Shown: positions 7,576 through 15,600 of the stretch, piece after piece
Position numbering within the stretch: the stretch's first letter is position 1
Layout of the letters: each line of letters starts with the position of its first letter
Assembly: GCF_014385105.1 (NCBI RefSeq)
Contig: NZ_JACRTE010000002.1
Span: 1 to 64,000 of the forward strand
Source of the DNA: Qingrenia yutianensis
GTDB taxonomy: Bacteria; Bacillota; Clostridia; UMGS1810
Reading direction: 5' to 3'
DNA: 64,000 bases
Notes under the pieces: model-generated
Database searches by the model: none
The model's input: the letters and a program-made list of their open reading frames with translations, nothing else
What the model was told of the DNA's origin: nothing
Translations under genes and position numbers: made by a program

Positions 7576-7623
7576 TGCAGAACACCTCCTATTAAAATTT
7601 ACGCATTCTCAATGCGCAATCTT

Positions 7624-7652
7624 ATTATACACGAACTCTTGTGACTTGTCAA
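7624..7652 (-). promoter_or_regulatory. sigma-A promoter of the minus-strand operon, with operator-like palindrome
   Basis: Minus-strand TTGACA (7652-7647), 17-base spacer, TATAAT (7629-7624). The spacer holds an imperfect palindrome, CACAAG...TTCGTG (about 7630-7643), a likely repressor site. The divergent XRE gene starts 93 bases away. Confidence 0.85.
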
Positions 7653-7695
7653 TACATTTTTATCAAAAATACGAAATAAAAATTCACAAATGCAC

Positions 7696-7724
7696 TTGCA
7701 ATTCGCGGTAAGATGTGTTATAAT
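7696..7724 (+). promoter_or_regulatory. sigma-A promoter of the XRE repressor and integrase
   Basis: TTGCAA (7696-7701), 17-base spacer, TATAAT (7719-7724), 21 bases before the GTG start of the repressor gene. It is divergent from the promoter at 7624-7652, forming a typical lysogeny-style switch. Confidence 0.85.
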
Positions 7725-7744
7725 GTCATAAGAGGTGATAAAAA

Positions 7745-8380
7745 GTGAATGAAATCCAAAAGATAGTAGGCGAAAGAATTGCCGAAATTCGCAAATATAA
7801 TCGTGTCAGTCAAACTGATTTTGCTGATAAGCTCGGTAAGTCTTTAAGGACAGTACAGAAGTACGAGAGTGGAGAAATTGATATCCCGCTGTCAACACTT
7901 GCTGATATTTCAAAGGTTTTAAACACTACTATGAACTATTTGCTAGGGTATGATTCATCACACATAAAAACAGAAACTCTTTCAGATGTTCTTGCGTTCT
8001 TTTTTGAGATAGACAAAAAGAGGGAATTATCATATGATATTGACATAAAAAAGGTAGGCAAAGACGGCAAATGGCAATGTTCGTTTATCTTTAACGGAGA
8101 AGATACCGAGGCAATGCACAATGCAGACCTTTGTATTGTTATGGAAACATTCCGTAATAACAGAGATGCTATAAAGACATATTGGATGGATTATGAAGCT
8201 TACGATGCTTGGGAAGCAATGAAGCTTGAGTATTACAGCAAGTGTACTTTGACAGATAAAGAGCGCGAAGTTTTACAAGGTACTGACCTTATAAAGAAAC
8301 GCAACGAATTAGACCGTCAAAAAGTAGAAAAAATACTTGCCGAAAAGCAAGTACATGAAAATGTCGGTGATAACGAGTAA
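7745..8380 (+). CDS. XRE-family transcriptional repressor
   Basis: 211 residues from a GTG, with AGAGGTG about seven bases upstream. The N-terminal HTH_3 domain (residues about 7-65) is clear: GERIAEIRKYNRVSQTDFAD, then LGKSLRTVQKYESGEIDIPL and LADISKVLNTTMNYLLGYD. The remainder is an acidic helical region without a recognised peptidase motif, so SOS-type self-cleavage is not supported. It lies between divergent promoters and is followed after 45 bases by the integrase gene. The expected job is to repress the minus-strand operon and itself; this is inference from position. Confidence 0.85.
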   Translation: MNEIQKIVGERIAEIRKYNRVSQTDFADKLGKSLRTVQKYESGEIDIPLSTLADISKVLNTTMNYLLGYDSSHIKTETLSDVLAFFFEIDKKRELSYDIDIKKVGKDGKWQCSFIFNGEDTEAMHNADLCIVMETFRNNRDAIKTYWMDYEAYDAWEAMKLEYYSKCTLTDKEREVLQGTDLIKKRNELDRQKVEKILAEKQVHENVGDNE

Positions 8381-8425
8381 CTGCTCGTATCATAAATACT
8401 TTAAATCAAAGGAGGTTTTGGAAAA

Positions 8426-9478
8426 TTGAGATTGCCCAACGGATATGGGAGCGTCGTAAAATTATCCGGAAAAAGAAGAAATCCTTATGTAGTCAGAAAG
8501 ACGGCAGGCTGGCGATACGATAAGGAGAAAGACAAGCAGGTGCAGGAATATATTATAATAGGTTATGCACCTACAAAAGCAGACGGACTTCAAATGCTTG
8601 CAGAGTATAACAAGAACCCATTTGATGTTTCATCTGCAAAAATCACTTTTCAAGAAATATTTAAAAAGTGGTCGACAAGTAAATTTTCTACAATATCAGA
8701 TTCCAACGTAAAGGGCTATAATGCTTCGTATAAGCTATGTGGTACTTTATATAACAAGGTGTTTAAGGAAATAAGGCTTGCAGATTTGCAGTATGTGGTA
8801 GATACTTGTGATAAGAATTATCCAACCTTGCGTAAACTCAAAGTGTTATTCGGTCAGTTGTATGAATATGCATTGAAAAACGATGTGTGCAACAAAAATT
8901 ATGCTGAGTTTGTGGACATAGTAAAATACAAAGATCGTAATCCTAACAGAAGGGATAAAAACAAGTTTGACAAATATGAGCTTGATCGTATTTGGGCACA
9001 GCAAGAGGATAAATACTATCAAATTGTTCTTATGCTGATTTACTCAGGTGTTAGAATTTCTGAAATGCTTGATTTGCTGAAAAGTGATGTTCATATCGAA
9101 GAACAATACTTTGATGTAATTGACAGTAAAACGGAAAACGGCATAAGAAAAGTCCCCATTGCAGATAAGGTATTACCATTCTTTAAGGCTTGGTATAATG
9201 ATACCGATAGCAAATACCTTTTACATACTGAAAATGGGGAACAATTCAAATACCGTAATTATTATGACAGTTATTTTACACCTTTAATGGAAAACTTAGG
9301 CTTCGACAAAACTACACATTGCTGCCGTCATACTTGTATATCAATGCTTGCCGAAGCTCATGTAGACCAAACCACAATCAAAAAGATTGTAGGACACGCC
9401 GGTGCGATGACGCTCACCGAAAAAGTTTATACTCATTTGGATGTGAAGGAGCTAATAGATGCAATCAATAAAATCTAA
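8426..9478 (+). CDS. int: tyrosine recombinase / phage-type integrase
   Basis: 350 residues starting at a TTG (8426), chosen because GGAGG lies at 8411-8415 and no better start exists. N-terminal AP2-like/arm-binding part (1-65), SAM-like core-binding domain (about 70-165), catalytic domain (about 185-350). Catalytic residues are visible: Arg in SGVRISEML, HCCRHTC (His-x-x-Arg), GHAG (second His) and the nucleophile Tyr in EKVYTHLD. It catalyses integration and excision of the element. It is the last gene of the element, convergent with rpsI, and an intrinsic terminator follows. Confidence 0.95.
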   Translation: MRLPNGYGSVVKLSGKRRNPYVVRKTAGWRYDKEKDKQVQEYIIIGYAPTKADGLQMLAEYNKNPFDVSSAKITFQEIFKKWSTSKFSTISDSNVKGYNASYKLCGTLYNKVFKEIRLADLQYVVDTCDKNYPTLRKLKVLFGQLYEYALKNDVCNKNYAEFVDIVKYKDRNPNRRDKNKFDKYELDRIWAQQEDKYYQIVLMLIYSGVRISEMLDLLKSDVHIEEQYFDVIDSKTENGIRKVPIADKVLPFFKAWYNDTDSKYLLHTENGEQFKYRNYYDSYFTPLMENLGFDKTTHCCRHTCISMLAEAHVDQTTIKKIVGHAGAMTLTEKVYTHLDVKELIDAINKI

Positions 9479-9488
9479 AGACAAAAGG

Positions 9489-9530
9489 AAAGAGATGTCT
9501 TTCTTTTGCGGAGAAAAACATCTCTTTTAA
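9489..9530 (+). terminator. intrinsic terminator of the integrase gene
   Basis: Arms AAAGAGATGT (9489-9498) and ACATCTCTTT (9518-9527), followed by TTAAAATC. Ten bases after the integrase stop. The reverse reading also gives a hairpin followed by CCTTTTG, so it may help end the convergent rpsI transcript. Confidence 0.75.
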
Positions 9531-9659
9531 AATCTTTGCTATTTAGATAACTTTGTTGCATATATGTTGCTTGTGTGTTACTTATCCCACACTTTTTGCA
9601 ACTTTCCACAACATCTGATAACTCCAAAAACCCCGTAAATAAAGGCTTTCGATAGTCGT

Positions 9660-9700
9660 GAGAAGTTGATAGATTATCGTTTTGAGAACTGCGGAGCTCT
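9660..9700. other. candidate attachment site (right junction) at the 3' end of rpsI
   Basis: The integrase ends at 9478 and the rpsI stop codon lies at 9674-9676. The element is thus bounded by a conserved gene 3' end, with no chromosomal gene between. Tyrosine-recombinase elements that integrate at the 3' end of rpsI are known in Bacillota. The left junction is outside the window, so the repeated core cannot be measured. The exact border within about 9530-9700 is not determined. Confidence 0.4.
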
Positions 9701-10066
9701 TCTTGCAGCTTTGAGACCGTATTTCTTTCTTTCTTTCATTCTGGGGTCACGTGTCAAGAAGCCGGCAGCTTTAAGAACTTTTCTGTTCTCTGCGTCAACC
9801 TGCAAAAGCGCTCTTGCGATACCATGACGGATAGCGCCTGCCTGACCTGTAAATCCGCCGCCCGATACTTTACATACAACGTCGAATTTGCCGAGATTAT
9901 CGGTTGCAACGAGGGGCTGTCTAACGATAACCTTAAGTGTTTCCAAACCGAAATAATCGTCGATTGTTCTGTTATTTATTTTAACTTCGCCTTTACCGGG
10001 AATAAGTCTAACTCTTGCGATAGATTTTTTTCTTCTTCCGGTGCCGTAAAACTGTGCATTTGCCAT
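9674..10066 (-). CDS. rpsI: 30S ribosomal protein S9
   Basis: 130 residues, the usual length. N-terminal [15 protein letters not shown] and the C-terminal basic tail RAAR..PQFSKR, which reaches the P-site tRNA, are intact. Start ATG has AGGAGG. rplM is 15 bases upstream on the same strand, the standard rplM-rpsI operon. The intact tail shows that insertion of the neighbouring element left, or restored, the coding sequence. Confidence 0.98.
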   Translation of the reverse strand: MANAQFYGTGRRKKSIARVRLIPGKGEVKINNRTIDDYFGLETLKVIVRQPLVATDNLGKFDVVCKVSGGGFTGQAGAIRHGIARALLQVDAENRKVLKAAGFLTRDPRMKERKKYGLKAARRAPQFSKR

Positions 10067-10080
10067 TTTCTATTTCCTCC

Positions 10081-10518
10081 TTATCTCAATTCACCAGTGT
10101 AAACTTCGGGCTTCTGCGCGTCGTGCATATGAGCGTCGCCTTTGTAAACTCTCAAACGTGTAAGAGAATTAGCACCGATTGTGTTATGAGGAAGCATACC
10201 CTTAACTGCAAGTGTCATAGCCTTTTCGGGATTTTCCTGCATTAAAATTTTGTATTTAACCTCTTTTAAACCGCCGACATAACCTGTGTGGTATCTGTAA
10301 TATTTCTGGTCAAGTTTTTTACCTGTCAGAACTGCCTTGTCTGCATTGATGATGATAACGAAATCTCCGCAGTCAACGTGCGGTGTGAACGACGGTTTGA
10401 TTTTACCTCTCAAAATGGAAGCAGCCGCGCTTGCAACTCTGCCGAGGGGCTTATCCTGTGCGTCGATGATATACCATTTTCTCTCAACGTCGTTCGGTTT
10501 AGCCATAAATGTACTCAT
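10081..10518 (-). CDS. rplM: 50S ribosomal protein L13
   Basis: 145 residues. Typical motifs [44 protein letters not shown] and MLPHNTIG. Start ATG preceded by GGAGGT. First gene of the rplM-rpsI operon, with a consensus promoter about 75 bases upstream. L13 is an early assembly protein of the large subunit. Confidence 0.98.
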   Translation of the reverse strand: MSTFMAKPNDVERKWYIIDAQDKPLGRVASAAASILRGKIKPSFTPHVDCGDFVIIINADKAVLTGKKLDQKYYRYHTGYVGGLKEVKYKILMQENPEKAMTLAVKGMLPHNTIGANSLTRLRVYKGDAHMHDAQKPEVYTGELR

Positions 10519-10587
10519 ATTTTTTACCTCCGTATTTGTTTTGCTCTTATATAAATTTACTTTTTATATAAATTTGCACTTACAACG
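10519..10587 (-). promoter_or_regulatory. 5' leader of rplM (possible L13-type leader)
   Basis: About 70-nt leader between the predicted start near 10587 and the rplM ATG. It contains two copies of AAATTTATATAA, each partly self-complementary, and TTGTAAGTGCA near the 5' end. rplM leaders in Bacillota often carry an autoregulatory RNA (L13 leader), but I could not match this one to that consensus. Confidence 0.35.
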
Positions 10588-10593
10588 CTTTAT

Positions 10594-10622
10594 ATTGTAA
10601 TACATTTTATCCCATATGTCAA
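10594..10622 (-). promoter_or_regulatory. sigma-A promoter of rplM-rpsI
   Basis: Minus-strand TTGACA (10622-10617), 17-base spacer, TACAAT (10599-10594). Confidence 0.85.
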
Positions 10623-10725
10623 GCACTTTTTTCAAAAAATTTAATTTGTTGTTTTTAAACTCGCGTATTCTTTAATTTTCTTAAAAATACTCTGTTTTTC
10701 TCGCGGGCAATTTTCAAAAAAATAT

Positions 10726-10753
10726 TTGACACCGTGCGCAAATGTGATATAAT
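10726..10753 (+). promoter_or_regulatory. sigma-A promoter of the small membrane protein gene
   Basis: TTGACA (10726-10731), 16-base spacer, TATAAT (10748-10753); 35 bases before the ATG at 10788. Divergent from the rplM promoter. Confidence 0.8.
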
Positions 10754-10787
10754 ATCGCTGTAGACTTTAATTTTAAGGAGAATATTT

Positions 10788-11327
10788 ATGAAGGGTTTAT
10801 ATAAAAACAGCGCCCTGCTTTTGGGCTATCACGCATTGTATTCGGTGGTTTCACTGGTGTTTCTTCTGCCGTTTTCAAGCCTTATATACTACAAAGACGG
10901 CGTTGTAAGACCGCTCGGAGGCATACTCTACACGCTCGTTATGCTTCTTTTGTATTTGCCGGCGCCTTATTCAAACCTGTGGCACCTCGGACGCGCGCAC
11001 GCGCGCAAAACAAGCGAAGTTAAGCCGAATTTTATGTACGCGCTTAAAATTTCGCTTATTTCTGAAATTCCCACATACATAATTTTTGTGCTTATGGCGG
11101 TATTTAACCTTAAAAATCCCGGCTCATACAATATTTTCTACACGATTTTCAGATTTTGGCAGGGAATTTACATCGGCGTTTTAGACATTTCAAAACTGTT
11201 CTACATTTTCTCGCTTGTTCTGCCTGTTGTCTTTGCGCATCTCGGCTACATTGCGGGAACAAAGAACTTTGAATTTGCCGATAAATACATTTATCCGCTG
11301 ATTTTCAAAAGCAAAAATAAGAAATAA
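10788..11327 (+). CDS. uncharacterised polytopic membrane protein
   Basis: 179 residues, start ATG with AAGGAG. Four or five hydrophobic segments are visible: about 12-32, 43-62, 85-108, and 133-155 in the C-terminal half. A basic loop lies between the second and third (HARKTSEVK) and a basic tail KSKNKK at the end. No family recognised. It is a single-gene unit, with its own promoter and a hairpin before cwlD, so context does not assign a function. Size and topology resemble small DUF624-like membrane proteins, but I see no diagnostic motif. Confidence 0.6.
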   Translation: MKGLYKNSALLLGYHALYSVVSLVFLLPFSSLIYYKDGVVRPLGGILYTLVMLLLYLPAPYSNLWHLGRAHARKTSEVKPNFMYALKISLISEIPTYIIFVLMAVFNLKNPGSYNIFYTIFRFWQGIYIGVLDISKLFYIFSLVLPVVFAHLGYIAGTKNFEFADKYIYPLIFKSKNKK

Positions 11328-11343
11328 AAACAAATCATAACCT

Positions 11344-11385
11344 ACTCCCCGTGAGCATAATTATGCTTATGGGGAGTGTTTTTAT
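11344..11385 (+). terminator. terminator-like hairpin directly in front of cwlD
   Basis: Two stacked stems: ACTCCCC (11344-11350)/GGGGAGT (11371-11377) enclosing GCATAA/TTATGC (11355-11366), then TGTTTTT. It fits a terminator for the upstream gene. The 3' arm GGGGAG is also the only ribosome-binding sequence for the cwlD ATG at 11388, so the hairpin may also control cwlD translation. Confidence 0.75.
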
Positions 11386-11387
11386 AT

Positions 11388-12110
11388 ATGAAAAATTATA
11401 AAGAAATTTCAACTTATTTTATATGCCTTGCAATAATTGCGCTGTCGCTCGCGGTAAATATTGCAAATTTCACAAAAGCCGAGCAGACGCTTGCTGTTCC
11501 GCCAAGCGGAAAATGTGTTATTCTCGACGCGGGACACGGTGCGCCCGACGGAGGTGCGGTGGGAATAAGCGGAGTTTTGGAAAAGGACATAAACCTTAAA
11601 ATCACAAAAAAACTCCAGCGCCTTTTGGAACAGAGCGGAACGTATGTTATTATGACACGCAGTGATGATAGCAATATAGCGCCCGACGAAAAAGTCAAAA
11701 TCCGCGATATAAAGCGTGCGGACCTTAAAGCTCGGCGAGAATACAAAAACACGCCAAATGCCGATATTTTTGTGAGCATACATATGAACAAGTTTCCCGA
11801 ACAAAAATACAAGGGTGCACAGGTGTTTTACGCGCGCAGTCCGCAAAACAGCAAAATTTTGGGTGAAACGGTGCAAAAATCATTTACCGAAAATCTCGAC
11901 CCGACAAATACGCGCGTTGCAAAAACCGCCGACAATTCGATATATATTCTAAAGGACAGCAAAATTCCGTCAATCATCGCGGAATGCGGTTTTTTGTCAA
12001 ATCCCGAAGAAGAAAAACTTTTAAAATCAGACGAATATCAAAACAAAATCGCGTGGGCGATATACCTCGGCATAAATGACTATTTTAAAAACGCAAAAGG
12101 AACGGAGTAA
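11388..12110 (+). CDS. cwlD: N-acetylmuramoyl-L-alanine amidase, CwlD type
   Basis: 240 residues from ATG 11388. N-terminal membrane segment (about 8-28, YFICLAIIALSLAVNIANF), then an Amidase_3 domain. Zinc-ligand motifs: LDAGHGAPDGGAVG (His), ISGVLEKDINL (Glu), FVSIHMNKF (His), and the catalytic Glu in SIIAECGFLSNPEEE. Length and layout match CwlD, which removes peptide side chains to make muramic-delta-lactam in spore cortex. A general wall-remodelling amidase is the alternative. Together with spmA/spmB elsewhere in the window it supports a spore-former. No promoter of its own is evident. Confidence 0.85.
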   Translation: MKNYKEISTYFICLAIIALSLAVNIANFTKAEQTLAVPPSGKCVILDAGHGAPDGGAVGISGVLEKDINLKITKKLQRLLEQSGTYVIMTRSDDSNIAPDEKVKIRDIKRADLKARREYKNTPNADIFVSIHMNKFPEQKYKGAQVFYARSPQNSKILGETVQKSFTENLDPTNTRVAKTADNSIYILKDSKIPSIIAECGFLSNPEEEKLLKSDEYQNKIAWAIYLGINDYFKNAKGTE

Positions 12111-12213
12111 AGCCCTGCCGCAAGCAAAAACAATTCAAAAAGACTCATACTTTTCACTCCAAACACAATATCTTGTTATGGTACCACGTTTTTACAGATA
12201 TGTCAACATACAA

Positions 12214-12269
12214 ATATATTTGTTTTTTGTAAAGATATATTTGTTTTTTGTAAAGATATATTTGTTTTT
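12214..12269 (+). repeat. tandem 21-bp repeats upstream of the B12 operon promoter
   Basis: Two identical 21-base units (12214-12234 and 12235-12255), beginning ATATATTTG and ending GTAAAG, then a third partial unit (12256-12269) that runs to within five bases of the -35 box at 12274. The 21-base period is two helical turns, so equivalent bases face the same side. Could be an A+T-rich UP-like element or regulator sites. Confidence 0.85.
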
Positions 12270-12273
12270 ACTA

Positions 12274-12302
12274 TTGACTTTTTACAAAAATTGTTATATA
12301 CT
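12274..12302 (+). promoter_or_regulatory. sigma-A promoter of the cobalamin-uptake operon
   Basis: TTGACT (12274-12279), 17-base spacer, TATACT (12297-12302). Predicted start near 12309, just upstream of the riboswitch. Confidence 0.8.
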
Positions 12303-12324
12303 GTTTAAAAATAAATATTCGCAC

Positions 12325-12545
12325 AAAGTGTCGGTTATGCCGTAAAGGCAAATTTTGCAAGGCATAATCGGTGAAAAGGGAATGAGGTTAAAATCCTCTG
12401 CGGGGAAACTGCCGCCGTATACGCCTGAGTGCTCATACTGCCGTCGGCGAAAGCCGGTCATTGGGAAACTGAGAAGGCAGACAGTATAAGCATTGGTAGG
12501 ACGCAAGCCGGAAGACCTGCTTTGATACCGTTTCGTCTGAAATTT
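12325..12545 (+). ncRNA. cobalamin riboswitch
   Basis: The adenosylcobalamin-riboswitch signature elements occur in order: GGTGAAAAGGGAAT (12371-12384), GGTTAAAATCCTCTGCGGGG (12387-12406), AAACTGCCGCCGTAT (12406-12420), GGGAAACTGAGAAGGCAGAC (about 12462-12483), and the B12 box AAGCCGGAAGACCTGC (12505-12520). Intrinsic-terminator sequences follow at 12627-12660, so ligand binding probably causes premature termination. The regulated genes downstream are a DUF4430 surface protein and an ECF transporter, consistent with B12 control. Outer boundaries are approximate. Confidence 0.93.
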
Positions 12546-12626
12546 TATTTATTTTTCATTCGCGGGCGGTATTTTCCGCTTATGCAAAACAGCATAGGCG
12601 AATTGCGGTGTGCGCAGAAAAATCAG

Positions 12627-12660
12627 ACTGCGAGGGTTTTTGTACCTTCGCAGTTTTTTA
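12627..12660 (+). terminator. riboswitch expression-platform terminator
   Basis: Arms ACTGCGAGG (12627-12635) and CCTTCGCAGT (12645-12654), then a run of T to 12659. It lies between the cobalamin aptamer and the ATG at 12695, so transcription into the operon should depend on ligand state. Confidence 0.88.
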
Positions 12661-12694
12661 TATATACAAAAGAACAATAAAGGAGATTTGACGA

Positions 12695-15600
12695 ATGAAA
12701 ACAAAAAGAAGTTTATCACTTTTGCTTTGCGTTGTAATGCTTGTATCAACGCTTGTTTTCCCGGCATATGCCGACAGTACGAGCGTAAGCGTTACATTTG
12801 CCGCACAAAAAGACGGTGCATTTATTTTTGCACCGCAAAGCATTGAAGTTAAAGACGGCATTGCTGAGGAATACGGTTATACCGTTAAAGAAAACATAAC
12901 CTCGCCTACTTTTCTTGACGCTCTCGTTGCCGTGCATAAAGCCAAATACGGCGACGCTTTTACAAAGGAAAGTGCAAAAGATTATCTTGATGTAACCAGC
13001 GGAGGATGGATACTGAAATCATTCAAATCCGCGGACAGCTGCGGATTTACGGTGAACTCTTCGTCGGCATCTGTTTCAAACGAACAAATTATCAAAAACG
13101 GCGACACGCTCGAATATTACTTTTATATGGATACAACAACCTGGAGCGACGTTTACACGTTTTTTGATACATATAAAAAGACCGTAAAAACCGGTGAAAG
13201 CTTCTACCTTACATTAAACAAGGTAACATACGACTCATCATACAACCCCGTCGCAGCACCGATCGACGGCACAAACGAAGACAATGCGATTACGATAAAC
13301 ACCGTAAACCCCGACGGCGGTATAAGCGAACCGCTTGACGCCGTGATAAACAAAGACGGCAAGATTTCTCTTAAATTCGATACCGAAGGCACATACACCG
13401 TAACCGCACAGGGTTTTGCCGAAACGGGCAGTATTGTTGCGCCGTTCTGCACTGTAACAGCTGAAAAAGCAGAAACCGCGCCCGACTACGAATCGGCGGT
13501 AAAAATTGCGTATGATGAATTTTCAACAAAAAACAAATATACTGCATCAAACACACCGCTTGTGTTCCCTCTCGAATACAACTCGGTTACATACACAAAC
13601 CTTATTTCATATTTAAAAGCTTGGACGCTTGACAAAACAGGTTTTGAGCCTGAAATTGAATACAAATTAACACCGTCCGCAACCGCATATCCCGACTGGA
13701 GAAGCGGTGAACCTATCCAATACGTTCCCAATCCGTTTGAGTCCGACGGCGAGGCGGTGCCGAATTATTTTGCCGACAACAAACCGATGTCCAAAATGTT
13801 TACCGCGGTTAAATTTAAAATCGGCACAGCGGAAAGCGCAAGTATTGCGACACTGTGGGCAAAAACGACCTCGCTTGAAAGAAACGACGAAGAAATCGTC
13901 GATTATGTTGCGTCAAATCTCCCGTTTGCACGCATAAAAGGCAACAACAAATCGGAAAACGAAATCGTTCAGTCAATCGGCGAGCTCTCAAACGGCAGAG
14001 TAGGCGCGCTTCCGACCGCAGATAAGCTTTATACAAAATCGAGCGCAACTATCAGCTGGAAACTTGAAAATATAAGCGGAAAAAGCGACGCGCTGACGTT
14101 AAAGAACAACAAAATCACTGTTTCACGCCCCGAAATCGGCGAAGATAACGCCGTGTTCAAGCTTACCGCAACTGTAACGTCAGCTAAAGACAGCAGTATA
14201 ACAAAAGATGTTGTATACACCCTCACCGTTCCTGCATATGAGGCGGTTTATATCCCCGTTCAGGTAACGTCGGGCGCAAACCTTACAATTAAAAATGTCG
14301 ATGAAAAATACATTGTAAAACAGGAAAACGCACCCGAGGGATACGATCTTTACATCTGCGCACTCCACACGTCGGCAACCGGCACAAAACAGGATTACAC
14401 ATATACCGCAGAGCTTGAAAACTATATCACGAAAAGCGGAACAATTTCCGTGACAGGCGAAACACCGGGCGAAAACATTATTATAAGCCTTACCGCGTCG
14501 TCCGCTGACGATACAAAGCTCGGAACGCTTAAATTTCTTGCTCCCGAAATCAAAGACTTTAACTTTGACAAGGACACGGCAGAATATAATGTTGAAATAA
14601 ACAGCGCACAGTCGGTTAAAATTGCAGGACTTCCTGCGGTAAACGGCGCGGACGTTAAAATTACGTCGTACTATTCTTCGCTCGCAAATGCAAACAAAGG
14701 CACGCTTAACACAAAAGGCACAGCGCTTAACGCAAGGGGCGTTAACTGCTATCTCCCCGACGCACCCGGTGTTTCGGTTATAAAAATAACCGTAACCGCA
14801 CCGAGCGGAAGTGTTCAGGAGCAGAAAACACGTGAATATACAATAAACATCACGAAAAAGAGCGATACAAAACCGCTCACCGGTCTTGTTATCACCGCGC
14901 TTTCAACCGAAAACGGCAAAGCCGATTCGCGTGCTGACGAGGAAAAACTCGCCCCCTTGTTCGTATCGGGCGACAACGCAGGAACATACTGTTATACGGT
15001 AAACTATTTCCGCAATCAAATAACGGTTAAGCCCACCGCAAAGGGTGCGGATATAAAAGTCAACGGCGAAACGGTTGCAAGCGGAAAGGTAAGCAATCCG
15101 ATAAATCTTGAAGTCGGAAACAACGAAATAAAAATCGAAGTTACGCTCGGCGGAAATACCGAAACATACACGGTTGTTGTCCGCAGAAAAGCAAAGCTTG
15201 TAATAACGGACGTTAAGCTCGATAACGGATATCTTTCATCACTCGACAACGGCAGAACGGGAAGCTGTTCGTTTGCAAATAATGCAGACAAGATTAACGT
15301 TACTTATATCACAAACGAACCGTGTGACATCACCATCACGGCAGGCGACAAGGTTTACACAGGCACTTCGGGCGAACCTATTGAAATTGACACTGACGGC
15401 GAAGACTCAATTATACCGATTACAAAAATTTCACACACGGTTGACGGTGTTTTGGAGGAACAAAACTACGTTATAAGTTTCAGAAGACTGGCGGCAACAT
15501 CACCGAACGCGGTTGAAAGTTATCTTCCCGCCCCCGGTCAGTTTGTAAACCAGACGCCGTACCGAAATCCCGATGTTGTCATTTCCTCGTCCGGCTCGGT

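Noticed and set aside
9479..9673. tRNA or tmRNA 3' end as attachment site
   Set aside because: No T-loop or acceptor-stem pattern was found; the neighbouring gene is rpsI.
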